From the NCBI RefSeq assembly GCF_024505145.1, contig NZ_JANIAA010000019.1, positions 105,556-169,555 of the forward strand: a stretch of 64,000 nt of DNA, given 5' to 3'. The stretch comes from Streptomyces rugosispiralis. GTDB taxonomy: Bacteria; Actinomycetota; Actinomycetes; Streptomycetales; Streptomycetaceae. This document shows, in pieces, positions 15,318 to 23,642 of the stretch (within the stretch, counting starts at the first letter, position 1; each line of letters starts with the position of its first letter). The notes beneath the pieces were generated by a model. The model searched no databases and was not told the origin of the DNA. It was given only the letters and a program-made list of their open reading frames with translations. The translations under genes and the position numbers were made by a program.

Positions 15318-16247
15318 TCATCGCTCGACCGTATGCGGCTCCGGCTCGCGCTCGGTGAGCGTCGGCATCGCCTGCCGCGCGGGCTGGGCCGGCTGGGCGG
15401 GCCGCTCGGGCGCGGCCTCCCGCTCCGGCGCGGCGGCCGGAACGCCGCCCTCCGCGCCGCCCTCGGCCCGGGCCGCCGCCGGGATCTCCTGCTGGCCCTT
15501 CTCCAGGAAGCGCAGCAGCTCGACCGGGATGGGCAGCACCAGTGTGGAGTTCTTCTCGGCGGCGACCGCCATCACCGTCTGGAGCAGCCGCAGCTGGAGC
15601 GCCGAGGGGGTGTCGGCCATCTGGGAGGCGGCCTCGGCCAGCTTCTTCGACGCCTGCAGCTCCGCGTCGGCGTTGATCACCCGGGCGCGGCGCTCCCGGT
15701 CGGCCTCCGCCTGGCGGGCCATCGACCGCTTCATGGTCTCCGGCAGCGACACGTCCTTGATCTCCACCCGGTCTATATGGACGCCCCATCCGACGGCCGG
15801 GCTGTCGATCATGAGCTCCAGGCCCTGGTTGAGCTTCTCCCGATTGGAGAGCAGGTCGTCCAGATCGCTCTTCCCGATGATCGACCGCAGCGAGGTCTGG
15901 GCCATCTGGGAGACGGCGAAGCGGTAGTCCTCCACCGCGATCAGCGCCTCGGCCGCGTCCACGACCTTGAAGTAGACGACGGCGTCGACCCGCACGGTCA
16001 CATTGTCCCGGGTGATGCCCTCCTGAGCGGGGACGGGCATCGTCACGATCTGCATATTGACCTTCTGGAGCCGGTCGACGAACGGAGCGATCATGGTGAA
16101 CCCCGGCCCCCGGATATCCGAGCGGAGCCTCCCGAGCCGGAAGACCACCCCCCGCTCGTACTGCTTGACCACCCGCGCCGCCGCCAGCACGCCCAGGGCG
16201 CAGAGGCAAGCCAGTACCACTATCAATGTCACGAGCGCATCGACCAT
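15318..16247 (-). CDS. Slipin/SPFH (band 7) membrane protein
   Basis: A 309-residue stomatin-like protein. The ATG at 16247 has AGGTGG 7 bases upstream; in-frame GTGs at 16250 and 16256 are alternatives. One N-terminal membrane helix (about 2-25) is followed by the band 7 domain: YERGVVFRLGRLRSDIRGPG, TVRVDAVVYFKVVDAAEALI, LRSIIGKSDLDDLLSNREKL and a coiled-coil region RQAEADRERRARVINADAEL. The C-terminal ~55 residues are Ala/Pro/Glu-rich. Slipins assemble into oligomers in lipid microdomains and often pair with NfeD proteases, but no NfeD gene is adjacent here. The gene lies between two protease genes without overlap. Confidence 0.9.
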   Translation of the reverse strand: MVDALVTLIVVLACLCALGVLAAARVVKQYERGVVFRLGRLRSDIRGPGFTMIAPFVDRLQKVNMQIVTMPVPAQEGITRDNVTVRVDAVVYFKVVDAAEALIAVEDYRFAVSQMAQTSLRSIIGKSDLDDLLSNREKLNQGLELMIDSPAVGWGVHIDRVEIKDVSLPETMKRSMARQAEADRERRARVINADAELQASKKLAEAASQMADTPSALQLRLLQTVMAVAAEKNSTLVLPIPVELLRFLEKGQQEIPAAARAEGGAEGGVPAAAPEREAAPERPAQPAQPARQAMPTLTEREPEPHTVER

Positions 16248-16389
16248 CACGGCCACCTGCCGTCCGTATCGCGAACAATGCCCCGCATGGGGTACTGATA
16301 TCCACGATAGTCCGCCCGTCGAACAGTGAGGAGGGCTGTGGAAAACCCCCGTCGGACCGCCCGGAACGACCTTCCCGATTGACGCGGAA

Positions 16390-16419
16390 AGCCCCCGTCC
16401 GGCAGCGCGGACGGGGGCT
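16390..16419. terminator. Terminator after the streptogrisin B gene
   Basis: AGCCCCCGTCC and GGACGGGGGCT form a perfect 11-bp stem with an 8-base loop, 47 bases beyond the protease stop (16466) in the leftward direction. It also separates it from the slipin start. Confidence 0.85.
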
Positions 16420-16465
16420 CTCGCTCAGTCTGGTGCGGTGCTGATCAGCGGAGGAACGGCGCCGA

Positions 16466-17371
16466 TCAGTAGACGCTCACGCCGTACGCGTTCAGCGCCT
16501 CGACGACCGGCTGGAAGAACGTGGTGCCACCGGAGGTGCAGTTGCCGCTGCCGCCGGAGGTGAGGCCGAGGGCGGTGGAGCCGGCGTAGAGCGGGCCGCC
16601 GCTGTCGCCGGGCTCGGCGCACACGGTGGTCTGGATCATGCCGTAGACGATGTCGCCGTTGCCGTAGTTGACCGTGGCGTTCAGCGCGGTGACCCGGCCG
16701 CTGTGGATGCCGGTGGTGGAGCCGCGCCGGGTGACCGTCTGGCCCACGGTCGGGTTGGCGGCGCTGGTGATGTCCTGGCTGCCGACGGTGCCCTCGGGGC
16801 TGACCGAGCCGCTGTACCGGACCAGACCGTAGTCGTTGGTCGGGAAGCTGGAGCCGGCCGTCGGGCCGATGGTGGTGGAGTGGCTGGAGTTCGACCACCA
16901 GGTGCCGGCGCCGTCGGTGCAGTGACCGGCGGTGACGAAGTAGTTGGCCCCACTGCTGTTGCGCACGTTGAAGCCGAGGGAGCAGCGCCAGCTACTCGCG
17001 TAGATCGCGTCGCCGCCCGAGATCAGCTTCTGAATCTTGCCGGAGGTCCGCTTGACCTCGATCGCGTCGGCGTTCGCGCCGGCGCGGTTCTTGATCTTGG
17101 CTATCTCACTCTGGGACACCGTGCTGTCGGCGGTGACCACGAGCTTGTTGGTCCCCTTCTCGACATACCAGGCGGTGCCCGCGACATCGGACTCGAGGAC
17201 GGCGCTGCTCGCCGACTTGGCCTCGGCCGCGCTGAAGGTGCGGGCGCCGTCGCTACCGGCGTAGGCGGCGGGGGCGGCAAGCGCCGTTCCGGCCACCAGG
17301 GCGGAGGTCGCGGCGATCAGGGCGATACGTCTCGCCTGCTTGCTGTGGGGGGCGTTGCGCTTGATCCTCAA
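16466..17371 (-). CDS. sprB: Streptogrisin B-like secreted serine protease (S1E)
   Basis: A 301-residue preproprotease closely resembling S. griseus protease B. It begins at a TTG at 17371 (MRIKRNAPHSKQARRIALIA), 5-6 bases after GGAGG, as known SprB genes begin MRIKR. A signal peptide ends PAAYA, then a short (~75-residue) propeptide. The mature enzyme starts ISGGDAIYASSWRCSLGF. The triad is His in VTAGHCTDG, Asp in TNDYGLVRY and Ser in EPGDSGGPL, and the protein ends NAYGVSVY. Broad chymotrypsin-like specificity is expected from the family. It lies 1.6 kb from streptogrisin D in the same direction but has its own promoter gap and terminator. Confidence 0.94.
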   Translation of the reverse strand: MRIKRNAPHSKQARRIALIAATSALVAGTALAAPAAYAGSDGARTFSAAEAKSASSAVLESDVAGTAWYVEKGTNKLVVTADSTVSQSEIAKIKNRAGANADAIEVKRTSGKIQKLISGGDAIYASSWRCSLGFNVRNSSGANYFVTAGHCTDGAGTWWSNSSHSTTIGPTAGSSFPTNDYGLVRYSGSVSPEGTVGSQDITSAANPTVGQTVTRRGSTTGIHSGRVTALNATVNYGNGDIVYGMIQTTVCAEPGDSGGPLYAGSTALGLTSGGSGNCTSGGTTFFQPVVEALNAYGVSVY

Positions 17372-17550
17372 CTCTTCCTCCGGGGGAATCGGGGGTCCGC
17401 TTGGGTGGGCAGGCCCGTGAGGCGCAGTCAACGAGCACGCCGATATGACCGATTCGGCGTGCCCCTGACAAGCGCTTCCGGAAGTATTCGTGGCTCCGGG
17501 CGCAGCGCGCAAGAGGACAATTCGGAACAGCCTTCGGGCACACGCCACAT

Positions 17551-17579
17551 AGCCCCGGCGGGTTCAGGCCGCCGGGGCT
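17551..17579. terminator. Terminator of the ABC transporter operon
   Basis: AGCCCCGGCGG pairs perfectly with CCGCCGGGGCT around a 7-base loop. It stands 107 bases beyond the last leftward gene fragment (17687) in the gap 17372-17686, which otherwise holds the streptogrisin B promoter region and no gene. Confidence 0.85.
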
Positions 17580-17686
17580 TGTGCTCCCATCCCCTTGGGT
17601 ATCCGGTGAGACGGACCCGCGGGCGATCGGGTTCCGCTATGGCGCGGACATATCGGGTCCCGGTGGCCGGGCCGCCGCGCGGCCGC

Positions 17687-18010
17687 TCAGCCCCGCTCCC
17701 CCGGACGCGGAAGCCCCAGGTGGTCACGGAGTGTCGGACCGGTGTACGCGGTGCGGAACACCCCGCGCTCCGGTAGCGGCGGCACCACCCGGGCCACGAA
17801 GTCATCGAGCCCGCCGGGGGTCAGATGGGGCACGAGGATGAGGCCGTCGGCGGCGTCGGCGGCCACGAATCCCGCCATCTCCGCCGCGACCGCCTCCGGG
17901 AGCACACCGCCCTCGGCGAGTCGGGCGAGCTCGACGTGGTATGGCGCCTGGAACTGCCCGTCGCCGTCGATGGCGGCGGCCAGGTGCAGGGTGCCGGTCG
18001 GTACGGCCAT
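17687..18010 (-). pseudogene. Internally deleted luciferase-like (NtaA/DmoA-type) monooxygenase remnant
   Basis: A 107-residue frame made of two ends of a much longer protein. Residues 1-25 (TLHLAAAIDGDGQFQAPYH) resemble the first strand of FMN-dependent NtaA-type monooxygenases. From about 38 (EAVAAEMAGFVAADAADGLI...VPHLTPGGLDDF) to the end (ERGVFRTAYTGPTLRDHLGL) it resembles their last ~70 residues. Family members are about 430-460 residues, so roughly 330 in the middle are gone in frame. The barrel and flavin site cannot form. Intact versions commonly accompany ABC transporters like the one upstream, where they oxidise sulfur- or nitrogen-containing substrates. The frame stays open, so a short peptide could still be made. 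Confidence 0.65.
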
Positions 18011-18045
18011 GGTCGGGCCTTCCTCGTTCTTCGGGGGTCAGCGGG

Positions 18046-19008
18046 TCACGGCTTGGGCAGCCCGGGCGGGTTGATCTCGGACTTCTTCACCGCCTCGCTG
18101 GAGAGCCCCCACCGCTTCAGGACCTTGGCGTACGAACCGTCCTGGATCACGTGGTCCAGGGCCGCGGCATAGGCGTCGACCAGCCCGCTGCCCTTCTTGG
18201 TGGTGGCCGCGATCTTGCCCTGCACCTGGTCGCCACCGCCCGAGAAGCGGCCGATGATCTGGGTCTGGCCGGCCGAGGCGACATGGTAGGCGGAGGTGGG
18301 GTTCGGGCCGAAGTAGGCGTCGATACGGCCGGACTGGAGGGCGAGGTAGTAGTCGGTGTCCTTCTGGAAGTACTTGATGTCCACGGGCTTGCGGCCCGCC
18401 TTCTGGTTCTGTTTGCTCCAGTCGACCAGGATCTTCTCCTGGTTGGTGCCGGAGGCGACCGAAATCGTCTTGCCCGCGACGTCCTTGGGGCCCTTGACCC
18501 GCCAGGAGGTGCCCTTCTTGGCCTCGAAGGCGAGGTCGTCCAGCCGGTAGGTGGCGAAGTCGTACTTCTCCTTGCGCTCCTCGGTGACGGTGACATTGGA
18601 GAACACGCCGTCGAACTTGGAGCTGTCCAGGCCCACGAAGAGGTTCTCCCAGGAGACCGACTGGAAGTCGACCTTGAGCCCGAGGGTGTCGGCCACCAGC
18701 GTGGCGATGTCGAGCTCGGAGCCGATCCGGGTCTTGTCGTCGGTCGCGTAGAAGCCGAGCGGGGCGGAGGCGTCGGCGCTGCCTCCGATGCGCAGGGTGC
18801 CGCGCTTCCGGATCGCGGCCGGGACCTTCGCCGCGATCGAGTCGACCTTCTTGACTCTGACACGGTGCTGGTCAGGGCTGATGTTGATGGCGTTCTTCGA
18901 GCCCTTGGAGCCCACCGACTCCTGGACGTCGCCATCGCCGCAGCCGCCGAGCAGGGCGGAGGCGGTGAGCGCGGCGACGGCGGCGACGAGGGTGCGGCGG
19001 GTCTTCAC
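18046..19008 (-). CDS. ABC transporter substrate-binding lipoprotein, polar amino acid type
   Basis: A 320-residue family 3 solute-binding protein. The GTG at 19008 (MKTRRTLVAAVAALTASALL) follows AAGGAG by 8 bases; the longer frame upstream is only repeat DNA. The lipobox ALLGGC puts the lipidated cysteine at 23. Typical SBP_bac_3 parts are IRKRGTLRIGGSADASAPLG, TRIGSELDIATLVADTLGLK, FDGVFSNVTVTEERKEKYDF and LQSGRIDAYFGP. It is anchored outside the membrane and passes a polar compound, probably an amino acid or a sulfur compound, to the permease. It is the third transporter gene of the operon, 143 bases after the ATPase gene. Confidence 0.9.
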   Translation of the reverse strand: MKTRRTLVAAVAALTASALLGGCGDGDVQESVGSKGSKNAINISPDQHRVRVKKVDSIAAKVPAAIRKRGTLRIGGSADASAPLGFYATDDKTRIGSELDIATLVADTLGLKVDFQSVSWENLFVGLDSSKFDGVFSNVTVTEERKEKYDFATYRLDDLAFEAKKGTSWRVKGPKDVAGKTISVASGTNQEKILVDWSKQNQKAGRKPVDIKYFQKDTDYYLALQSGRIDAYFGPNPTSAYHVASAGQTQIIGRFSGGGDQVQGKIAATTKKGSGLVDAYAAALDHVIQDGSYAKVLKRWGLSSEAVKKSEINPPGLPKP

Positions 19009-19064
19009 GGGGGTGCTCCTTGCGTAGGTGAACATCGGCGGTCTGGCGGAGACCTGCGGTCTGC

Positions 19065-19150
19065 TGGACATCGGTGATCTCGTGAACATCGGTGATCTCG
19101 TGAACATCGGTGATCTCGTGGACCTCGGTGATCTCGTGAACATCGGTGGC
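19065..19150. repeat. 18-bp tandem repeat between the ATPase and binding-protein genes
   Basis: About five copies of GTGAACATCGGTGATCTC, with small variants, fill the space between the ATPase stop and the upstream region of the binding-protein gene. One minus-strand frame through them would encode repeated VHEITD, but no start signal supports translation. Confidence 0.88.
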
Positions 19151-19151
19151 C

Positions 19152-19913
19152 TCAGAGGACCTTGGAGAGGAATGCCTTGGTGCGCTCATGGCGTGGCGCG
19201 TCGAGCACCTCGGCGGGCGGGCCCTGCTCGACGATCCGGCCGCCGTCCATGAAGACGACGGTGTCGGCGACCTCCCGCGCGAAGCCGATCTCATGGGTGA
19301 CGACGATCATCGTGGTGCCCTGGTGGGCCAGGTCCTTGATGACGTCGAGGACCTCACCGACCAGTTCGGGGTCGAGGGCGGAGGTCGGCTCGTCGAAGAG
19401 CAGCAGCTCGGGCTCCAGGGCGAGGGCGCGGGCGATCGCCACCCGCTGCTGCTGCCCACCGGAGAGCTGCCGGGGGTACGCGGCCGCCTTGTCGGCGAGA
19501 CCGACCCGGGCGAGCAGCGTCTCGGCCGCGCGCACCGCCTCCTTCCGGGGGCAGCGCAACGCCGAGACCGGCGCCTCGACGATGTTCTCCAGCACCGTCA
19601 GATGCGGGAAGAGGTTGAAGTTCTGGAACACGAAGCCGATCCGGGTGCGCTGCTTGAGGATCTCGCGTTCACGCAGCTCGTAGAGGCGGTCGCCCTGGCG
19701 GCGGTAGCCGACCAGCGAACCGGCGACGCTGATCCAGCCGCTGTCCACCTTCTCCAGGTGGTTGATGGCGCGCAGCAGGGTGGACTTGCCGGAGCCGGAG
19801 GGGCCGAGGACGACGGCCACCTCTCCGGAGCGCACCTCCAGGTCGATGCCGCGCAGCACCTGGAGCGACCCGAAGCTCTTGTGGACGGAGCGGATGTCGA
19901 CCATGGCGGTCAT
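19152..19913 (-). CDS. ABC transporter ATPase, polar amino acid type
   Basis: A 253-residue ATPase starting at an ATG that overlaps the permease stop (ATGA, 19910-19913). Walker A is GPSGSGKST, Q-loop FVFQNFNLFPHLTV, signature LSGGQQQR, Walker B LLLFDEPTSALDPE and the switch His is in VTHEIGFA. The full set is intact. It is closest to GlnQ/HisP-type subunits. It energises uptake with the adjacent permease and the lipoprotein. Confidence 0.94.
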   Translation of the reverse strand: MTAMVDIRSVHKSFGSLQVLRGIDLEVRSGEVAVVLGPSGSGKSTLLRAINHLEKVDSGWISVAGSLVGYRRQGDRLYELREREILKQRTRIGFVFQNFNLFPHLTVLENIVEAPVSALRCPRKEAVRAAETLLARVGLADKAAAYPRQLSGGQQQRVAIARALALEPELLLFDEPTSALDPELVGEVLDVIKDLAHQGTTMIVVTHEIGFAREVADTVVFMDGGRIVEQGPPAEVLDAPRHERTKAFLSKVL

Positions 19914-20800
19914 CGGGTGGCTCCCCGCGAGAAGTGGCGCTCGACGTAGTACTGCGCGACCGAGAGCACGGTGGTCAGGATGATGTACCAGACGGTCGCG
20001 ACCATCAGCAGCGGCACGACCCGGCCGTTGCGTCCGTAGATGACCTGCACCTGGTAGAAGAGCTCGCCGATCGCCATGACGGAGACGATCGAGGTGCCCT
20101 TGAAGAGCGAGATCACCTCGTTGGCGGCGTTCGGCAGGATCGATCGCATCGCCTGCGGGAGCACGATCCGGCGCAGCTGCCGCAGCCGGGGGATGCCGAG
20201 CGCGGCCGCCGCCTCCAGCTGTCCGCCGTCCACGGCGAGGACGCCGCCGCGCACGATCTCCGCCGCGTAGGCCGCCTGGTGGAGGGCGAGTCCGAGCACC
20301 GCCGCGCTCATCGCCCCGACCAGACCCGCGGTGTCGAAGGAGAAGAAGCCGGGGCCGAACGGGATGCCGAAGTCCAGCCGCTTGTAGAGATAGGTGAGGT
20401 TGAACCAGAAGAGCAGCTGGACGATGAGCGGGATGGAGCGGAACGCCCAGATGTAGGTGAAGGCGACCGACTTCAGAAAGGGGCTCCGGGACAGCCGCAT
20501 GAAGGCGAGGACGATGCCGAGGGCGAAGCCGAGCGCGGTTCCGTAGAAGGTGAGCTGGATGGTGATCCAGACCGCCTTGAGGATGGTCCGGGTGGTGAAG
20601 AAGTCGGCGAAGACGTCCCACTCCCAGCCGGGATTGGTGATCAGGCCGTGGGCGAACTGGGCCACCAGGACGGCGGTGACGACGACGGCGACCCAGCGCC
20701 AGGGGTGGCGTACCGGGACGACCTTGAGTGCGGAGTAGTCCTCGCGTTCGGCGCCGCTTGCGGTGGCCTTGCCGACGGGTGGATCGGAGGTCAGGGACAT
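19910..20800 (-). CDS. ABC transporter permease, polar amino acid type
   Basis: A 296-residue inner membrane subunit with a ~35-residue cytoplasmic start, one extra N-terminal helix, then the usual five-helix His/Glu/Gln/Arg/opine domain. The FRSIPLIVQLLFWF region and the EAA loop (EAAAALGIPRLRQLRRIVLP), which contacts the ATPase, are clear. Its stop overlaps the ATPase ATG. A single permease gene implies a homodimer. The ATG at 20800 is 158 bases after the FAD-protein stop, across a repeat-filled gap. Confidence 0.92.
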   Translation of the reverse strand: MSLTSDPPVGKATASGAEREDYSALKVVPVRHPWRWVAVVVTAVLVAQFAHGLITNPGWEWDVFADFFTTRTILKAVWITIQLTFYGTALGFALGIVLAFMRLSRSPFLKSVAFTYIWAFRSIPLIVQLLFWFNLTYLYKRLDFGIPFGPGFFSFDTAGLVGAMSAAVLGLALHQAAYAAEIVRGGVLAVDGGQLEAAAALGIPRLRQLRRIVLPQAMRSILPNAANEVISLFKGTSIVSVMAIGELFYQVQVIYGRNGRVVPLLMVATVWYIILTTVLSVAQYYVERHFSRGATR

Positions 20801-20857
20801 GGAGGGTCCTTCGAGGGGAGCGGAGGGTCGTGCGGGGGATGATTCCGGAGGGGTGGC

Positions 20858-20958
20858 TTCCGGGAGGGGTGGCTTCCGGGAGGGGCGCTCAGGCGGTGAA
20901 GCTCAGGCGGTGCGGCTCGGGCGATGCGGCTCGAGCGGTGAAGCTCAGGCAGCGCGGC
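20858..20958. repeat. Degenerate tandem repeats upstream of the permease gene
   Basis: Two copies of AGGGGTGGCTTCCGGG are followed by about six copies of a 14-16 bp unit around GCTCAGGCGGTGAA, between the FAD-protein stop and the permease start. Confidence 0.75.
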
Positions 20959-22995
20959 TCAGGCGGTGACCGTGGCGCGACAGGACAGCTCGCGCAGACA
21001 GCGCAGCAGGGCGCGTGCGGTGGCGTCGTTCTGCCGGAACGCGGGCGCGTTGGTACCGGGCCGGGCGAAGGCGCCCGAGGCGCGGGCGTCGGTGTGCGGG
21101 CCGAGCGCGAAGCGGCGCGGATGCGGGCGGCCAGCCCGGTCCAGGATCCGGGCGTCGGCGGGGCTGACGGCGAGCAGTCCGGCCGGGGTGGCGGCGGCGC
21201 CGTCGCGGTGCAGGGAGCGCAGCAGGGTGTCGCGGGAGCGGTCCACGGTCGGCTCCGGCAGCCGGGCCTCGACCAGCGCACGGGCCTCGACGGCATGGCC
21301 GGGCACACTGGCGGAGCTCGCCCGGAACACCCCGCGCACCGGATCGGTGGTCACGGTCGTCTCGGCACCGAGGAAGCGGACCACTCCGGCGCGGGAGAGC
21401 GCGAGCAGCTGCTCCAGCCGTGGCCCCGGCGGGCCGGAGGCGAGGAAGCTGAAGAAGCCGTGCCACCAGCCGCCGATGTCGCCGAGCCGGATCAGCTGGC
21501 CGTAGACGGAGAGCAGGGCGAGGAAGACGGCCAGGTCGGGGCTGTGCGCGGGGTCGTGGCGGCGGGCGAGGTCGGCCTCGATATGGCCGCGCAGCGCCTG
21601 CTGCAGTGCCTCGGGGTCGCCGAACCGCAGCCCGGCCAGGGGGTGGTCGAGGGTATCGAGGTCGAGCCGGTCGGCCGGGTCGGGGACGGCCGCGGCGACC
21701 AGGACGTCCAGGTCGGGGCTGCCGGGCGGGCAGGCGGCGTACTTCTCCTCGAACGCGGACCACTCCCCGGCCACACGCTCCGGATGGGCGGTGAACAGCC
21801 GGTGGTAGTGGGCGAACCCCAGCTCCTTGGCGATCAGCGGCCAGACATCGCGCCGGAAGTCCGGCCGCCCGGGGCGCGCGAGCAGTGCGTCCACCTCGGC
21901 GGGGCCGAAGAAGCGCGGCACCGGGGGCCGCTCACCGCTCAGCGAGTAGCCGATCTTGGCGTGGTACGGCACGCCGCGCCGCGAACCGGCGTACAGCACG
22001 GGCTCGCGGCCGGACGGCCGGTAGACCAACTCGCCGTCCGCGCCGCGCTCATAGCGTCCGCCGCGCCCCTCGGTGAGCAGCACCATCAGATCGACGAAGG
22101 CGAGGCCGAGGCCGCGTACGATCACCGGCTCGCCGGGGCGCAGCGCGTTCACATCGCTGTCTGCGGTGTACTCCGGTGGGAAGTGGATCAGTTGGTGCTC
22201 GGCGGCGAACGCGGTGAGGGCCCGCTGCTCGGCGTCGGGTTCGGCGTCGAGGTGGCCGAGGGCGAGGATCACGGCGTCGGCGGTGAGCGGCGCGGTCCGC
22301 CCCTCCAGCCACACCTGCTGCCGTCCGTCGCGCGGCCCGGTGACACGTACGGCCCGGTCCCGGTGCTCATGGACGGTGGTGCCGGGCGGCAGATCGGCCA
22401 CCGCCCGCTCGTACACCCAGCGCAGATAGGCGCTCTGCAGCCGTCTGGTGGCGAAGCTGCGCCCGGTCAGGGCGGCGGCCTCGGCGGCGAGTTCGGACGG
22501 CAGGGCATGCGGCGGCTCGCCGCCGCGGGCCTCACGGACCTCACGGACCTCGCGGGCCTCGCGGGCCTCACGGATCTCACGGACCTCACGGGCCTCACGG
22601 GCCTCGCGGGCCTCGCGGGCCCATTCGGCGAGGGAGGGGCCGGGACGTATCGGGCCTTCGCGCTCCACCGACTCGTCGGTGAACATGGTGACGTCCTCGG
22701 CCATGGAGTTCATCCACAGCAGCGGGGACTGGTCGGGACGCCAGATGCGGCCACCGCCGGGCGGATGCGGATCGACCAGGTGCAGTTCGAACGGGGTGCC
22801 GTCGCCGTACAGCCCGGGGGCGTTGGCGGCGATGCGCTCGATCAGACCGGTGGCACGCGGGCCCGCGCCGACGATGACGACCGTGGCGGGCGGGACGACC
22901 GTGGCAGGTGGGACGACCGTGCCGGGTGGGACGACCGTGGCGGGTGCTCGGAAGGGGTGGTCCGGATGCGCGGGATGGTCCGGGTTCGCGGACAT
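20959..22995 (-). CDS. FAD/NAD(P)-binding protein (lysine/ornithine monooxygenase-like)
   Basis: A 678-residue protein with the start MSANPDHPAH at 22995, 8 bases after ACGGAG. A dinucleotide-binding fold begins at VVIVGAGPRATGLIERIAAN. It is followed by PHPPGGGRIWRPDQSPLLWM, ADAVILALGHLD and PVIVRGLGLAFVDLMVLLTE, which place it in the NAD_binding_9 group of flavoproteins. Two coding minisatellites are present: a PPATVV repeat before the Rossmann strand and an ARE/VRE repeat near residue 130-160. Both look like length-variable linkers. It is the first gene of the transporter operon and may oxidise or activate the transported compound together with the (now broken) monooxygenase. Exact reaction unknown. 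Confidence 0.85.
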   Translation of the reverse strand: MSANPDHPAHPDHPFRAPATVVPPGTVVPPATVVPPATVVIVGAGPRATGLIERIAANAPGLYGDGTPFELHLVDPHPPGGGRIWRPDQSPLLWMNSMAEDVTMFTDESVEREGPIRPGPSLAEWAREAREAREAREVREIREAREAREVREVREARGGEPPHALPSELAAEAAALTGRSFATRRLQSAYLRWVYERAVADLPPGTTVHEHRDRAVRVTGPRDGRQQVWLEGRTAPLTADAVILALGHLDAEPDAEQRALTAFAAEHQLIHFPPEYTADSDVNALRPGEPVIVRGLGLAFVDLMVLLTEGRGGRYERGADGELVYRPSGREPVLYAGSRRGVPYHAKIGYSLSGERPPVPRFFGPAEVDALLARPGRPDFRRDVWPLIAKELGFAHYHRLFTAHPERVAGEWSAFEEKYAACPPGSPDLDVLVAAAVPDPADRLDLDTLDHPLAGLRFGDPEALQQALRGHIEADLARRHDPAHSPDLAVFLALLSVYGQLIRLGDIGGWWHGFFSFLASGPPGPRLEQLLALSRAGVVRFLGAETTVTTDPVRGVFRASSASVPGHAVEARALVEARLPEPTVDRSRDTLLRSLHRDGAAATPAGLLAVSPADARILDRAGRPHPRRFALGPHTDARASGAFARPGTNAPAFRQNDATARALLRCLRELSCRATVTA
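22535..22622. repeat. 9-bp coding minisatellite in the FAD-protein gene
   Basis: Roughly ten copies of CGGGCCTCG/CGGACCTCA-type units encode a charged helix of repeated ARE and VRE. The number of units is likely to vary. Confidence 0.88.
22881..22947. repeat. 18-bp coding repeat near the start of the FAD-protein gene
   Basis: Three to four copies of GTGGGACGACCGTGGCGG encode PPATVV just before the nucleotide-binding strand, so the last copy's TVV is part of the fold. Confidence 0.88.
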
Positions 22996-23119
22996 GCGGA
23001 GGCTCCGTGAGTTCTGAAGTGAACACACGCACGGCCTTCACACACGCCGAGCCCCTCAGCTCGACTACGGCCGGGCCCCTCAGCCCGGTATGCGAGCCTC
23101 TCGGCCCGGCATGGGCCCG

Positions 23120-23150
23120 AGAGTAGGACGACCCCACGGTGCGCTGTCAA
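23120..23150 (-). promoter_or_regulatory. Possible promoter of the flavoprotein-transporter operon
   Basis: Leftward TTGACA (23150-23145) and TACTCT (23125-23120) with a 19-base spacer lie ~125 bases before the flavoprotein start. The -35 is perfect but the spacer is long, so the call is tentative. Confidence 0.4.
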
Positions 23151-23500
23151 GACTGTCCGAAGTGTGAACAGCGCGTCTCACCAGAGTTGACGAGGAAGCG
23201 GAAGGCTGCTCCACTTGCCCCATGGACTCATGGCAGCGACTGGTCACGCGCGACCACATCGACTTCGGTCGGGTGTGGTCGTCGTCCTGTTCGGGCTGAC
23301 CGCCCGCCTCCGCTGCCGTAGGGGGACTCCCCTCCCCAGCGCTTCGAGGCTTCGCCCGCGCCCGCCGGGTTCCCTCCCCGGTGCGGCCGCAGCACATCCG
23401 CGTCGTCACGCGCCTTCGGCCTTCCCACACACGTCAGTGCTCCACCCCTCCCCTCACCCTCAGTCCAGCTTTCGGCCACAGAGTGTCCGGCAGACCAGGA

Positions 23501-23640
23501 TGCATTCCCCTCCCCGCCCCTTCCCGCAGCATCCATTTGCGGCTCCGCCACGTGGAAGGGGGCTCCGCCCCCGGTTTCGGGACGGGGCGGGGAGGGGAGC
23601 AGCCCGCCGCAGGCGTCCAGCTCCGCCGGACACCCCTGGC
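23501..23640. repeat. Palindromic intergenic repeat element, copy 2
   Basis: The 650-bp gap 22996-23642 has no supported gene. Near the right end, 20-base arms beginning CCCCTCCCCGCCCC (23507-23526) pair with CGGGGCGGGGAGGGG (to 23597) with one mismatch. Between them GGGGGCTCCGCCCCC forms an inner hairpin. It shares segments with the element at 12580-12760. A separate hairpin, CGACCACA/TGTGGTCG, lies at 23251-23281. Confidence 0.7.
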
Positions 23641-23642
23641 GG

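Noticed and set aside
19065..19150. Regular repeats considered as a CRISPR array
   Set aside because: Units are directly adjacent with no unique spacers, and no cas genes are present. The same holds for the other tandem arrays.
18872..19294. Minus-strand frame joining the ATPase 3' end to the binding-protein start via VHEITD repeats
   Set aside because: Different frame from both real genes; the ATPase has a normal stop at 19152 and the lipoprotein a normal GTG with ribosome site.
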